Positions 1 through 12,245 of a stretch of DNA of 64,000 nucleotides are shown in pieces (position 1 is the stretch's first letter; each line of letters begins with the position of its first letter). The position numbers were made by a program, and so were the translations under genes. Source of the DNA: Patiria miniata (lineage: Eukaryota; Echinodermata; Asteroidea; Valvatida; Asterinidae); contig NW_024037062.1 of assembly GCF_015706575.1 (NCBI RefSeq), positions 2,786,811 to 2,850,810 on the forward strand, in the 5' to 3' direction. The notes beneath the pieces were generated by a model that was given only the letters and a program-made list of their open reading frames with translations, had not been told where the DNA came from and made no database searches.

Positions 1-27
1 GTGCTTTCCCGAGTGATCAAGTATTGA

Positions 28-207
28 TTTACCAATCACAAGAAGTATTCGGGCCACAAAACGGGCAAGAAGAGACATTCTGCAAACTGTAACCTTTGCA
101 AAGCCACGATTTCTGAAATTAGTGATCATGGAACTACCTCCAACTTCATCCGTCATCTCCAGCGTGTACAGAAATCCTGGTATAAGCCTGAGGAACTTCG
201 TAAATGA
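28..207 (+). pseudogene. BED-type zinc finger fragment (hAT/ZBED-like)
   Basis: An open frame runs from about 28 to a TGA at 205-207. It reads a basic stretch, then CNLCKATISEISDHGTTSNF followed by IRHLQRVQ and a short tail. The C-x2-C pair and the later histidine, within a T-S-N-F-I-R-H-L block, match the BED zinc finger found in hAT transposases and ZBED proteins. It is a DNA-binding domain. The frame is closed upstream by a stop at 25-27 and ends soon after the finger, so this is either one exon of a ZBED-like gene or, more likely, a transposase remnant. No catalytic domain follows. Confidence 0.6.
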
Positions 208-1376
208 TGGGATAGATCCAGTTGCGGGGGACCTTTTCTTTCCTCCCAAAATTTTGAACCATTGTGGTAGGCGTTACAATTCTGTGAAATATTTTACTTG
301 TATACCCCATCAAGTGCAACAGTGGAGCGCATTTTCAGTCATGTGTAGGGGACCCAATGATACCCCTTTAATTTGTTTCATGTCCTTCCTTGTCATCCTT
401 AGTTTTGTTCGTAACGGGTTGTCCGGAAAACATTGCGCAATGATCTTTAATTTAGTACGTGTAGTTCATCACAAGTTTTAATAATTGGAAATGCGGGCCA
501 AGGACCTTGAAATGTAACAACATTTGTTTATTTTTTTTATCAATGTTCTCTTTGTTGTAAATTTCCGAGGTTTGGCGGCCTGATATCAACTTTAGGTTTT
601 TCCGAAGGGTTTAGACTGTACTACACGGGCACATAAATACCGCCCCAAAACGCGGGTTTTGGCACCGCCTGCCCGACTCTTTGCAGGTAATCATGTCTTT
701 TCTTTTACTCCCATTTTTGTAGCGTAAAATTCATTATTTTGTGGAAACTTTTGGGTCAGATGGCCTACTACCTTTATCGCAATTTATCATAGACTGGTTT
801 AATAAGGATGGGGATGGCTTTTGTTGGATTGAAAATGTGGAATTTAGGTGAAGTTTGAGGTAGTGTAATGTTGGAACTTTAACGTTGATTTTTGACAATA
901 GTGACATGTACGTGCGTTGTGATTGTGTAAAACATCACATGGGTTAACGTGCAAGACTTACGAAATTTATTGGATTGTGGGATTAGATTTGGATTTAATG
1001 TGACATCAGTAATTTAACTGTAACACCTTTACACGTGTGGGATTAAGTGTAGTTACCCTTGAACTTTAAATCGCTCGCTGTCAAGTTTAGTAGGCATGGC
1101 GGCCGTGTTGGATACTCGGGGAGGGTTTGTGTGTGTGCGGTGAGTGTGCGTGCGATCGTCGGTCAGCCAGCGCGCGGGGTTGACCTGTCTGCTTGCGTCC
1201 CTGACCCGTGTAGCCGGCGCTGCCTCTATGCCTCAGTATTCAGTTACATGTATGTTGTTTTAAGTTAAGTGTGGCACGAATTGGTAATTATTGTTTAATG
1301 TTTATTGTGTATGTTTATTGATAATGAATACTGTGTAACAAAATTAACAGACCGCCTGCCCGACTCTTTGCAGGTA
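208..1376. repeat. Non-coding region with a 26-bp direct repeat pair
   Basis: No gene is visible. An exact 26-bp sequence beginning ACCGCCTGCCCGACTC occurs at 664-689 and again at 1351-1376, 687 bp apart in the same orientation. The second copy is followed by an AATAAA-containing stretch near 1420. This layout could mark a degraded LTR-type element or a local duplication. I see no polymerase coding or primer-binding site. Confidence 0.4.
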
Positions 1377-2316
1377 GCCCCGGTCTCGGGGCCTGACTAC
1401 TACCACAATATACTGGCAGAATAAACCCTCTGAGGGAAGAGAACTGAAGAACACTGGCTGCCACATGTACATGTACTCGTGAACCTGCGTGCCTGGCCCC
1501 CTCCTTCCTCTTTCCCCCTTTCCACCGGCCCGGTTCTCCACACATGGGGTATAATAATGCGTCCCCATCGTGCCAGCTTATCTTCCCGCATGTTGGAAAA
1601 GCTTATGTGTCAAAGATGTAATGAACAGGTTTTAGTTTAAATCTTAATTAAGCCAGAACATAATTTTCATACTTGTGACCTTGCAAGGCATTCTGAGTAC
1701 AAGCAGGGACAATTTTCCAGCAACATCTTTTTTAAAGAGGATCGGAATTTGGGATTTCAATATTTTAAGTTGCATGTTTACACTTGGAAAGCCTTTTAAA
1801 TCCTGAAGTTCACTTAAAAAAATATTGAGGGCGAAATCTTCTATGAATTTGGTTAAAATGTATACTACACATTATACCTTTAACCTTTGCTATGTATTAA
1901 AAGGGGTCAAACAATATACTTTGTCCTGGTTCTCAACCACGATGATGTGTATTTGAGATTCACAAAAGGACTCAAACTCGGAGACAAGGACTCGGACTCA
2001 GACTCGGACTAGGATACCAAGGACTCGGACTCGGATGGGGAGGACTCGACCATAGCACTGATTATTTATTACGTAGAATTTGTTTTCTTTCTTTTTCAGT
2101 CGTACTTGGTCATCTGCAAAGAGTTGCTCATGTTCTGGCAACGGTTCCAGCCCTACTTTACTAAAAATTAAACATCTTGGAGGAATATAGGCCTAATAGC
2201 TGCATAATATACGACGGATGTTTGCATATGATTTGTTCATTCGTGAAACAATCAATGAATCACCTCTACCCACCATTTTGAAATAGTTTTAGCTAACTAT
2301 CTATGTGCGGTAACTT
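1377..2316. other. Intergenic, with degenerate GGACTC tandem repeat
   Basis: No gene seen. Between about 1967 and 2049 the hexamer GGACTC/GGACTCGGACTC recurs in an imperfect tandem array. The rest is unique-looking AT-rich sequence. Confidence 0.5.
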
Positions 2317-5038
2317 CAGGGGTGGATCCAGGATTTTCCAAAGGGTGAAGGGCGTGATTTTTTTAAACCTGTAGGGGAAGTTTTGTCGTGATACACCAAC
2401 GTGCGAAGCCACGGAGCGGGGTTCGGGGCCGACTTAATGGTCCCAAAATTGTGAACTTTAGAAGCTCTTTGGTGCATTTTAGAGCAAATCTTGGGATCTT
2501 TGAGGTAGATTTTTCCTCAAAATTCAGAGGAGATAGATAACATTTTTTTTTTAAATAAAAAGATAATAAACATTTCACAAACATAACAATTTTCTGAACT
2601 GGAAAGGTTTGGATTAAAAGTAAGTTTCGAATTAAAACAAATTAAGCAAAAAAATAAATAATTTCTGCTTCCTATTACATGACCTCCGAAAAAATAGGGC
2701 CGTTAGGTCGGAATTTATTTCTATTTCGTCAAAAAATGTTTTGTGCTGATTGAATTAATGGAGCATACCAAGGAATCATGCATAATTTGTGCCTTAATAA
2801 TGTTCATTCGCGCCACAAAAGTAATCGAGACTGTCCATCAAAAGTGATAAAAACTTGCCTCACCTAATATGAAAAACATATATTTAAGGTGGATGATTCT
2901 TAAAAATAATGGAGAATTGAAGTCCTCCACGCCACTATGCTCAACGTTAGTCAACGTCAGCCGCCAGCCAGCAGTGTCCGTATATCGCCTCGCGCACACG
3001 GCACACTATCAGTGTGCATACCTGCACTGTGTATTTGTAGCGGACTCGGCAACGAACCCACGTGCTGTGGCCGAACATTTTTTTCAGAAACACGCTAACG
3101 GTGTATCAAGTACGTATGAGCGGAACAATCTCCTTATAAATATATTTTAATGGAAAATACATACACAGAAAAGAGAGATCACGTTCTGGGAATTAATTGG
3201 AATAAATTCTCTTTCTCCATCGATGTTTATTAATTATTTGGTATTTTCTACGATCCAAATTCGTCCTGTCACGTTATGTAGGTCGTAGTCACTGGTTCCG
3301 GTCCTACCAGTGAATGGTGATGGCACTGCACTGCACTGCCATGCTATGCCACACGGAACATCGTATACGCGTACAGCGGCATGTCTTTAGTGCATTTTGA
3401 TCACAAATGCGTCAATAGTTTAGGCGTTTTCGTCAAGATTTAGCATGTCAAGATGAACTAATTTTTTTTAACGATTATAGTGCCATATGTAATTCCAGCG
3501 TATCGGGCCGATACGCACGCATAACCCAATATGTGTCTATAAATGGCTTAAACTCAAACTCTAGTTTTCTTACACACGGAGTACCCCAAGGCTCAATTTT
3601 AGGACCTTTGCTTTTTATAATATATAGTAATGATTTTACAAAGTCTTCTAACTTGCTCTCTTTTATATTGTTTGCTGATGACTCTATTTTATTCTTTTCC
3701 CATAGCAACCTCAATTACCTCACTGACACTGTTAATTAACACCGAACTTATATCTGTTTCGAGTTGGTTCAGACTTAATAAATTATCCTTAAATATTTCC
3801 AAAACTAGCTTCATGTTGTTCAGTAACTTTGTCAGTGAACTAGCCTGTAATATTATGATTGATGATTCTGTAATTATCAAAACTGATTGTTGTAAATGTT
3901 TGGGTTTGTTTATTGACTCAGGGCTATCATGGAAAAATCATGTTGATCATTTATGTAAAATCATTGCAAGAAACGTAGGTGTATTAACAAAATCAAGCAT
4001 CTTTTACCTGTAAATGTTTTGGAATCTCTTTATAACACCCTAATTGTCTCTCATCTTAACTATGGTTTACTTGCTTGGGGTAGTAGTTCTGCTACAAGAC
4101 TACTTCTATAACAGAAAAGAGCCTTGCGTGTAATTAATTTTGCCGACTTCTATGAACACACATTTCCCCTTTTTATAAAACATAAAACTTTAAAACTTAA
4201 TGATATGTATAACGTTCAGCTTAGGTCTTTAATGTATCAATCTTCTCGCAATACTTTACCATCTTCCATTAATAGTATTTTTAGCCAAAAGTGAAATTCA
4301 TTCTCATTGGACTCGACAAGCTTCTAATTTTTATATTCCATTTAGTCGTACCTCTCTTGCTCAAAATGCGATTAAATGCAAGGGACCCAAGCTGTGGAAT
4401 ACGTTCTCTACACAACTTCAAACTTCTACCAATCTTTCCGCTTTTAAACGCCTAGTTAAATCAATCTTAATTCAAACTTATTATTAATTCATGCTAGTAG
4501 ATATATGTTGTTACATGTAGATTGTAGAATATCCATTATTTTATTGCTCATTGCTGACCTGACTAGTTAAAATGATCTGTATTGTATTGTTTGTTTGTCT
4601 GTTGTTTAAGTCTGAAAGTGTATTGTGTTTAGGTATGTTGCTTTTCTACTTGTAATTATTTTAAATACAGAATGCTCATTGAGCCCTATATACCTCTTGT
4701 GACTGACCATTCAATAGTGTTCATTGTAAGTTACTTCCTTTCCCTTGGTTTGGACTCAATGAGCATGCCTGTCTGGGGCCCATGCTTAAAAGCTCTATTT
4801 CTTAATGGGCCCCTCTGCAGTGTCTCTAAAATATCAGTTTTGTTGTATTACTTGTAATTCTTTTCTGCTTTGCAATTATTTTATGTCATTTATAGATTTG
4901 ATGCTGTGGAAACAAATGAACCTTGACCTTGAACCACGTTTGTACGTGAGGAGAACATCTTGTTGTTTTATCTGAAGGAAAGGGGGGGGGGCATGCGCCC
5001 TCAAATCCCCCCCCCCCCCCCCGCTGGATCCGTCCCTG
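2317..5038. mobile_element. hAT-like terminal inverted repeats enclosing a LINE remnant
   Basis: The left end at 2317-2331 reads CAGGGGTGGATCCAG. The right end at 5024-5038 is its inverse with two mismatches. This CAGGG..GGATCCAG end is typical of hAT-type elements. Next to the right end are G and C homopolymer runs (4983-4991 and about 5007-5022). A clear 8-bp target duplication is not visible. No transposase is present, and the interior holds a non-LTR retrotransposon fragment, so this looks like a nested, non-autonomous element. Confidence 0.45.
3470..4936 (+). pseudogene. 5'-truncated non-LTR retrotransposon (RT 3' half), frameshifted
   Basis: Reverse transcriptase motifs are readable: THGVPQGSILGPLLF near 3567-3611 and the catalytic FADDS (an F variant of YADD) near 3670. 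The frame shifts near 3725. It continues through RLNKLSLNISKT and KCLGLFIDSGLSWKNH (3890-3940), breaks again near 4010 and several times after 4100, and ends with KGPKLWNTFSTQLQTS to about 4486. A roughly 440-bp AT-rich 3' tail ends near 4936 with CCTTGACCTTGA repeats. This is the thumb/C-terminal pattern of jockey/CR1-type LINEs. The 5' end, including endonuclease, is missing. Dead copy. Confidence 0.85.
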
Positions 5039-5985
5039 AACTAACAATTCTGTCACAAGTACAATGTAAAAGCCACCTCAAATAACTGCGTCATGCCATA
5101 ATTTGTTGAGCAATCCACAGACTTACGCACTGAGAAACTTTCTTAAAATTGTCGTGACTGAAATGTTGCGCAACGTACACTATAAATGGTGGCCCGAGTG
5201 TTCTTTGTTACATAAAGGTTACATGAAATCGGCTGCAGAAATGAGATTGTCAAATAAAAAAGTCTGACAATTGAAAGGTGTGAAAGATGTGTATCTGTCT
5301 ATGTATTTTCATGAAGGACCAAATATAACTGTGTGAACTTGAATTATACTGGGTTAGTCAAAAGGAAAGTGACCTGGATTAATGATTTTGTATCTTAAAA
5401 CCAATCTAATTTGACACACTAATGAAGTACGTTTTAAAAAAGCATTTTTTTTATATAAAAAAAGACAAAGGCAAAAGCAATGGTCCAGCCAAAATGACAA
5501 AACATAATGAAAAAATTGCCACACTGAAATTAAGTAAGATTGATCGATAAAATTGACCTGAAAAGATGACACAGCCACCAGGAATAAGATATTGCACGAA
5601 GTACACAATAGACCCAGACATAGTATGATAGTGCATAAAGCACACTAGACCCAGACATATTATAAAAATCAAGGATTTAATAAGCATGGTCTTGTATACT
5701 CATCTTAAAAGGTGGGTATATTAAAATAGCTTTAAGTTACAGGCCCCGTACCACACTAGTTACAATGTTAGTGACGTTTAAAATAATAATATGATATGTT
5801 TGCTTAAAAAAACCCGTGATAACAATCACACAACGTAACGTGAAAAGATGGTTATCGGCGCAATGTACTGTGAAAAAGCAGAACCGCGTTCATGTCGCTA
5901 CGCAATGCATCAGCTGAAAATGCGTAGAAAAATGTCTAGCGGATATTATGCCGGATCCGGTTTTCTTTAAGTAGGCCTATGGGTG
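5039..5985. other. Intergenic, nothing recognised
   Basis: AT-rich sequence without convincing coding, splice signals or inverted-repeat ends. Confidence 0.5.
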
Positions 5986-6150
5986 CACTCCAGTAAATAA
6001 GCCAAATATCCGTCCGCCTGCTCATGAATACAAGTTATACACTCAAATTCGTCTATATTAGAGAGTTCTGAGAGCCATGCAATTGGGAGATTGAAGAGAT
6101 ATGGCAGTACACCTCTGGCCCGGCCTTTTTGTAGCCATGTTGTGGAGGGA
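5986..6150 (+). repeat. Dispersed repeat, copy 1
   Basis: Begins CACTCCAGTAAATAAGCC. It matches, in the same orientation and with scattered differences, the segment at 8869-9090, which begins CACACCAGTAAATAGGCC. Shared internal blocks include TTGAAGAGATATGGCA and TAGCCATGTTGT. No coding content. Confidence 0.7.
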
Positions 6151-6904
6151 TCCCTTTTCGAGATGGCTACTTTTTCACTTTGGGAAATATCACTAATTTT
6201 AGGGGTCGTCTTCTTTGGATGAGAATGTCTCGAAAAGTCATCGGTCAACCCAACAAAAATTAAAAATAAAATGAAATATGACATGTTCATTATCATTTTT
6301 CTGTGCAGCCTGAAAACATGTGAGAGTTTTGAGTATTTTTAAAAGAATTTTGAAGTATGGGCATTTACACTGTTGTCTATTGGACATTTATTTGATTAGG
6401 TGCACCCCTACACGATGTTAAGCCGGGAGATCTTACAGCGCCCTCCTTCAGGCATAATTATAGACGAAGACATAAAAAGCAAAAACCAAAAAAAGGCAAA
6501 AAAATGGGAAGAAAAACAATTGCGTTTCAGTTGATGGCGGAAAAGCCAATCTGCAAAGTTTGCGGAAAAGCCTGAATACGAACAGTTATTGCATTTTAAG
6601 AAGTTCGAATCATGGGAAAAACTCCATTGCACGGTCCTTTAAATGTCTATTCGATAAGATGAAGCTCGACTTTAATTCTGATTTAGAGACTAACACAGTA
6701 GTTACGTGGCCTCCTAATTTGCATACGGATCGCAAAACGTCAGCAAACAGATCATTTTAGAAATCTGGTTTTGCAATGAAATGATTGCAATAAAAAAAAC
6801 TCAAGCTAGTAATTTGGCAAAACTACCACATTTCTGAGATTTCCCTGTAAGACATCATGCTATAGTTGCACTTTTAACAGATTTTTTGGAGTAGAATTAC
6901 TTAC

Positions 6905-7088
6905 CTTGTTTACCACGGCACTGGGCTCTGAAAGACGCGAAAGCCTTGTTACGAAGTGCAGTCAGATCATCACCGGGTGCAGCCTGGACCATGGCACTAC
7001 ACGTGTTCCCTCGTACAGGTAGAATAAAGAGGGGACTAAAAAGCCCCAGAGTCCAACTGAAGACCCACATTTTACGCGGGTTTCTCAT
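6905..7088 (-). CDS. Candidate first exon of an unidentified secreted protein
   Basis: On the minus strand an open frame with ATG at 7088-7086 encodes 61 residues. It starts MRNPRKMWVFSWTLGLFSPL followed by FILPVRG, a good signal peptide with a probable cleavage near residue 27. The mature part NTCSAMVQAAPGDDLTALRN continues as KAFASFRAQCRGKQ and contains two cysteines. The exon ends exactly at a strong donor, AAG|GTAAGT, at 6905/6904, giving a phase-1 intron, which is usual after signal-peptide exons. The frame stays open upstream to 7253, so the start could be earlier. Downstream exons would lie below 6900 and were not found. I do not recognise the family. Confidence 0.45.
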
Positions 7089-7813
7089 AACCAGCCAGCA
7101 GGTCTTCACTTTGATATCTGCGATCAAAACGGGCAGAGCACCACTCCCTGGCACGATGTGCCTAATGTTTGGGATATCGCTTGCTGTCGTCACATAGTTT
7201 CCACGGTAACCGTAACAATGGTTGCTGTTTGGAGTTGGTTCATCGACAATCATGACAGAGCGAAACCCAATATCATGTGACGCTCGTTTTTTTTATTTAT
7301 TCATTTTTTTCCCCTGGAAGAAATATTTTATTCACAGCCTCAAAGCAACATCTCAACTATACAAAAACTACTTAAGAAACCAAGGCAATGCCGCAAAATA
7401 TCTTGACCTTTTATACATTTTGAATTCAGAGTTAGTTTTGACACTTCAAAGGAGTCTCATTTTGTATGACATTTTGCAGTAGATCCATTTGTAATCAAGA
7501 TGTACTTTTCCAAACTAAAATAACGTTTTAAATCCAGATTCAATAGTACAAGGGATGATCTGTTATCGTTCATCTTCATCTTATAAATGTGAAAACGACA
7601 CAAAATAAGGATCAGGTTGAGAGCAATCCACGATTTTTTTTTTACTTATGTCGAAAAGTATAGCCTCATCGTCTAAGTGTATGTTTAAATTAAGAGTCCT
7701 CTCCAAACAATCATTATAACCTGGGTCCAAACACAGATGAAATCTCAAAATAGATCTCACCTACAAAATAGATGAACAAGCGTTTCGCTCTCTAAGATAT
7801 AGAATATCTATGT

Positions 7814-8447
7814 AAGGGCCCCGTCACACTTCTGCGTATCCTAATTCCTTATGAGTTGCGCATTGACTTGTTTTCATACGCAGTCGTACGCACAATACGC
7901 ACCTCATATGCATCTCTATCGTTTTATGTACGTTTTATGTACGCAGGCATACGCATGGTACGGCCCAGTACGCTGGATAGTTTTGGGCATGCACAAAACT
8001 ACGCTGCGTACGCTGTTACGCAGGTCATAAGTTATAAATACGCAGCGCATCGGTCCCGCATCGGTCGAGCGCGGTAGAGTACGCTATGTGTCCGTGAGGG
8101 ATAAGCCGTTCATACGCGGCAAAACGCTGACCTAATATATTGGAAGTATACATAGCGACGTATTGCACGAATTAGTACCGCTCGTCCTGCGAATGGGCAG
8201 CGCATTGTACTAATTCGTAACTTTTGAGAAACGCACAGATGGCGAACTTGCGCACTGCATACGCAACTCATACGCATCTCATACGCAGTGGATGCGCTGA
8301 ATTCGTTACTTGTTCGCTAGATGTGCGTCGCACATATGTCAAAGTAATCAAAAAAATTCGACGTTTTTGATCGTACGGCTGCGTATTGAAAATTGTTGAT
8401 AAGGAACTCATAAGGAATTGGGATACGCAAAAGTGTGACAGGAGCTT
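7814..8447. mobile_element. MITE-like element with about 40-bp inverted ends
   Basis: The left end (7814-7857) carries GTCACACTTCTGCGTATCC followed by TAATTCCTTATGAGTT. The right end (8404-8447) is its inverse with a few mismatches. The interior is rich in repeated TACGCA/TGCGTA words and lacks a transposase. This is a non-autonomous DNA transposon of undetermined superfamily; no clear target duplication. Confidence 0.75.
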
Positions 8448-8868
8448 AACGAACTTGATAGGGCGCTCGCGCGCTATGCACGTCAAGTCACGTACAAACA
8501 TGCGTACGAACACTTTTTTCTTGCGCGATGCATGTAGCTGTATCTTTGGTTGTAAAGGGACGAAAGAGGTACGTACATTTAATACAAATCCTTGCTAAAT
8601 GACGCAACGTCGAAACCTTGTGTTAGAAAGGATTGATTCTTCAAAAAACCAACTTTGAACATTTTAAACATGGCGTCGCGCGTTAGACACATCGACCGCA
8701 GTCCTCGTTTCAATGTGCCATTTCTTGACACATTCAAATGAGACAATACCAGTGGTTTAGATCGCGCAAGGCATGATGGTAACAACATGCGCAGCAAGAT
8801 CGTACCCATGGAAACGAGGTTGCCCAGCAGGCTTCACTTTGTAATTCAATACAGCCTATGCTAGCTAG

Positions 8869-9090
8869 CACACCAGTAAATAGGCCAACAATCTGTCCGC
8901 CGAGCTCATGAATAAAAGTTGTACCCTCAAATTATTCTATACTAGATCTAGAGAGCTCTAGGAGCCATGGAATTGGGGAATTGAAGAGATATGGCAATGC
9001 ACCTGTGGCCCGGACTGGGGGCTTCCAATTCTGAGCATTGTGGATGCAATTGGGCCCGAAAGTGGCGCTATTTAGCCATGTTGTAAAGCC
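8869..9090 (+). repeat. Dispersed repeat, copy 2
   Basis: Diverged second copy of the segment at 5986-6150. It has about 40 bp of extra sequence before the shared TAGCCATGTTGT block. Confidence 0.7.
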
Positions 9091-9279
9091 GTACTAAAGC
9101 TGTACTAAATTTCGAGTTTTCCATTTGTTTGTGCACAAACGTGGATCCGCCCATCAGGCTTCACTTTGTACAGCGAGTTAGCACTGTAGTAATTCAATAT
9201 AGCTCTATGTATTCCATTATATAGACTAATCCGGCAACAGCCATTTTCTCTGGTGGCACCAGGCTCGCGCGAGTCGCGT

Positions 9280-9590
9280 AAATGCGATCTGCTTTCATTT
9301 GTAATGCAGCAATTCCGGGGAAATGCACAAAAGGAGGCCCAACGATTAACCGCCTGCTCCCTGCCTTGTGTGGGCTCCAAAATGTCAACTGGAGCACCGA
9401 TGACAAGAAATTAATGAACTTCCATCAACCATTACCATTGTATAGTTTCACTGATGCGTGAAACAAGCACAAACAATCCAAAGCGGATTACTCCCTGTAC
9501 TGTTTTTCTGCACAGAGTACGCGTAACCCTTGATGTAACCCGTCTGGTACGCACCCACAATTAATGGCGACTTCTAGTTAAGATAAGGGA
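9280..9590 (+). repeat. Diverged direct repeat, copy 1 (partner 10870-11130)
   Basis: Ordered similar blocks are shared with 10870-11130: a CAGCAATTCCGGGGAAA-type block, a GTATAGTTTCACTGA.GCGT block and an ACAGAGTACGC.TAACCC block. An intervening MITE (9977-10286) separates the two. Probably an old dispersed element or local duplication; no coding seen. Confidence 0.55.
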
Positions 9591-9976
9591 GGGGACACCG
9601 GCGTCGCCAGATTAATATGGGGGGAAGGAGGGTTAAGGTGTCATAAATTGAGCATTTCTGGGTCTTAACAATCGTTTTGTCAAGGCTAATATTGACAAAC
9701 TCGACTTATCAAGATCTAGCTATGATCACATGTACAGCTTCAGTTCTTATGTTACCTTTCCTACCCTAAAATTAATGTCGCTCCTTCCGTCAAGCAACTT
9801 TACCTTCGGAAATCAGAAAATAGTGTTTATCACGGTATGGTCTATAATATAACAAAGTATGAACATGAATGTTCATTTTGTTCATGAGTTATAAATGAAT
9901 AAATCTTGTCATATTTAAACTAAACTCACTTGTAATTTGATACCTATGACGTCATCATGAAGTAACTTCTGTTTCA

Positions 9977-10286
9977 GGCCGGTTCATACTCATAGCGAAT
10001 GCGAACGCAAACTTGTGACGTAATGGCAAATGTTCGCGCTGCGATTTCGCAAAAGGTGAGCACATTTGAAATCCGGCGAATTTTGCAGCGAATGTTTCAT
10101 GACCAAATTCGTTTCGCATTCGTGTGAAGTATTATGGTCGGTTCATACTTCATGCGATGCGAATTTGACGTCACGAAGCATTCGCCACGAAATTCGCCGG
10201 ACTTGAGATGTGCTCAACTTTTAAAACTGCCCTGACGTCACAAATTCGCGATCGCGTTGGCTTTTCGCGCCGAGTATGAACCGGCC
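9977..10286. mobile_element. MITE with 14-bp perfect inverted ends
   Basis: The left end GGCCGGTTCATACT (9977-9990) and the right end AGTATGAACCGGCC (10273-10286) are exact inverses. An internal near-copy of the end, GGTCGGTTCATACTT, lies at about 10138, so the element looks like two related units joined or nested. The interior is CpG-rich, with TTCGC/GCGAA words and CACGAAT-type repeats. No transposase. Confidence 0.75.
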
Positions 10287-10869
10287 TTAAACCGGCCTCA
10301 ACATCACATGGGTTATTTTATCCCGACTGACCTTTGATCTGGACCACTTCATCGAAATACCGAAGTGCTTTACTGAGGTTATTCAAAATCCTTTTTTTTT
10401 GGCAATATTTTCCACCATCGTATATTATTTTATAATTGTGTACCTGAATGCAAACTTCAAACCCGGTAGAATCGGGTTAACAAGAGAGTAACTGAGTCTT
10501 TGTGTGTAAAATTAACTAATTGAACGTAAAGACAAGGCTATCGTGTCCAGATATTAAAGCTAGACTCGAAAGTCACAGGAAGCAGTAATATTTGAAAGAA
10601 GTAACAATATTCAATCGGCATGAGACAGTGAAGTACTGAAAAGGGGGTAGGACAATCGTTGCTTAATGAATATGAAGACAAACATGTGCTAAATGCCTTT
10701 TGATGTATGAAGCATTCTAGAAAGGCATCCCTTTTCGAAAATAAGACAAACATCTTACATAAAAATCGAAAAAGTGGGCCTTGATCACAACAAGTTGTTA
10801 TTAGTACCATAGAACGGTTCGTTGTCATTACCTTTCTGGTAATTTTTCTGTCGTAAATTGAATCATAAA

Positions 10870-11130
10870 GTGAGCTTCGTTCATTTATAATTCAGTAACT
10901 CCGGAAAAATACAACAAAGAAGCACAACCATTAATTGCTAGCTTTCTGCCTCGTCTTCTTGCCCACCATAATGGTCAATTAGGCATAATAAATTAGACTA
11001 AAATTATTAAGCTCAGTTATTCATTGTATTTCAGTTGTATAGTTCGCTGAAGCGTAAAACACAGAGTACGCATAACCCTCGGTGTAATCCGTCTGTGATA
11101 CGCACCAACGGCGGCTATTTCAAGTCAGGA
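10870..11130 (+). repeat. Diverged direct repeat, copy 2 (partner 9280-9590)
   Basis: Same order of blocks as the first copy, with substitutions and small gaps. It is followed by a G-rich run at about 11170-11198. Confidence 0.55.
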
Positions 11131-11339
11131 TTTGGAAAAAAAAGTGACGTCAATAGATGAATCTCCAAGGGGGCGGGGGTGGGGGTTGGGGGGGGGGTGA
11201 TTGCCATGTAGGCACATAAACTAAAATTGAATTCCTGGGAGTTTTTAGACTTATTGTTTAAAAAGTGCACCAAACGCGTCAAGCAATGGCTGGCACAAAG
11301 TGCTTCGTTTTTTTGTCCCCTTTTTTTACTTGTTACATG

Positions 11340-11740
11340 ATTTCCCCTCTGGAAAAAGGTAAGGGGCCTGGTTGACGGGGATAGACGAAGTTCAACCAGG
11401 TAGTGTGGAGCCCCATCACCATATGCGTTTCTTGGGATTGCTTCAAGACATTTCATGCGAAGTAGTAACATGGAAGAGGCGCCGTCGTGAGCGCCCTCAT
11501 TTGGATGGGAACCACCTTGATGAGGGCACAGTGCGATGGTACAACACGATACAAGTCGCGAGGGACGACGTGATGCAACGCGTTGTGTACTCACGTCGCG
11601 TGTATGTTGAAGAGGCGACGCGGTGTGTCGTCAATAATTCCCCTTTCGTTGCCAGTTGCAGCGCACCGTCGTGCTTCGCGCCGTGCGTCGCCTCGTGCGT
11701 CGGATGGAGACGTCGCTGATTTAAGCAAGTTTTTCCCCTG
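11340..11740. other. CpG-rich segment, no assigned function
   Basis: This 400-bp stretch is much richer in GC and CpG than its surroundings. It is therefore open in several frames on both strands. No domain, splice pattern or convincing terminal repeat was found, so I do not call a gene. It may be a transposon interior or an unmethylated regulatory island. Confidence 0.3.
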
Positions 11741-12004
11741 GGGTTAAACCCACCTCGCTGGCTGTTGACGACTATAGCCGCAGCTTGAAGAAAGGCTATG
11801 TGAAGGGAGACGGCTAGAGTCGCATTCCCGCACGTACACATTTCATTCATCATGCACATGTGGTTGCTACAAGATTGTATTTTATAGAAACAGAAAGCTC
11901 GGTGAACACTTATTAGTCATGAAAAGCGAAATTATTCAGCAAAACCACTTATTGATCTTAGTTGAATAGTTGGGTTTTTTTCCGAGCACGGCACACGGGC
12001 TCAC

Positions 12005-12245
12005 CAGGGTGGATCCCCTCTCCTCCCCCCCCCCCCCCCAAACGAACCCATTTATTTTTTAAGTGACTTCGCAATAAAGGCAGGCACTGCGTACACAACC
12101 ATTAGCGTGTTAAAGTGGTCAGAAATTGCCTCAGATCGCACCACAGAGCATCTGGATTCCCCCAAAAATTAGGGGCCCTTTATACGCTTTGTTGTTTGGT
12201 TTTTTTGCCCCCCCCCCCCCCCATTGTGTTCTGGATCCGCCCTTG
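12005..12245. mobile_element. Short hAT-like element (GGATCC ends)
   Basis: The left end CAGGGTGGATCC (12005-12016) and the right end CTGGATCCGCCCTTG (12231-12245) are imperfect inverses, related to the ends at 2317 and 5038. A C-run sits inside each end. The small deleted interior has no coding. Confidence 0.5.

Noticed and set aside
122-481. 119-residue frame near the window start
   Set aside because: It is a different frame from the BED finger, with no recognisable domain.
11115-11859. Three overlapping frames of 115-159 residues
   Set aside because: CpG-rich composition opens frames on both strands; no domain or splice pattern.
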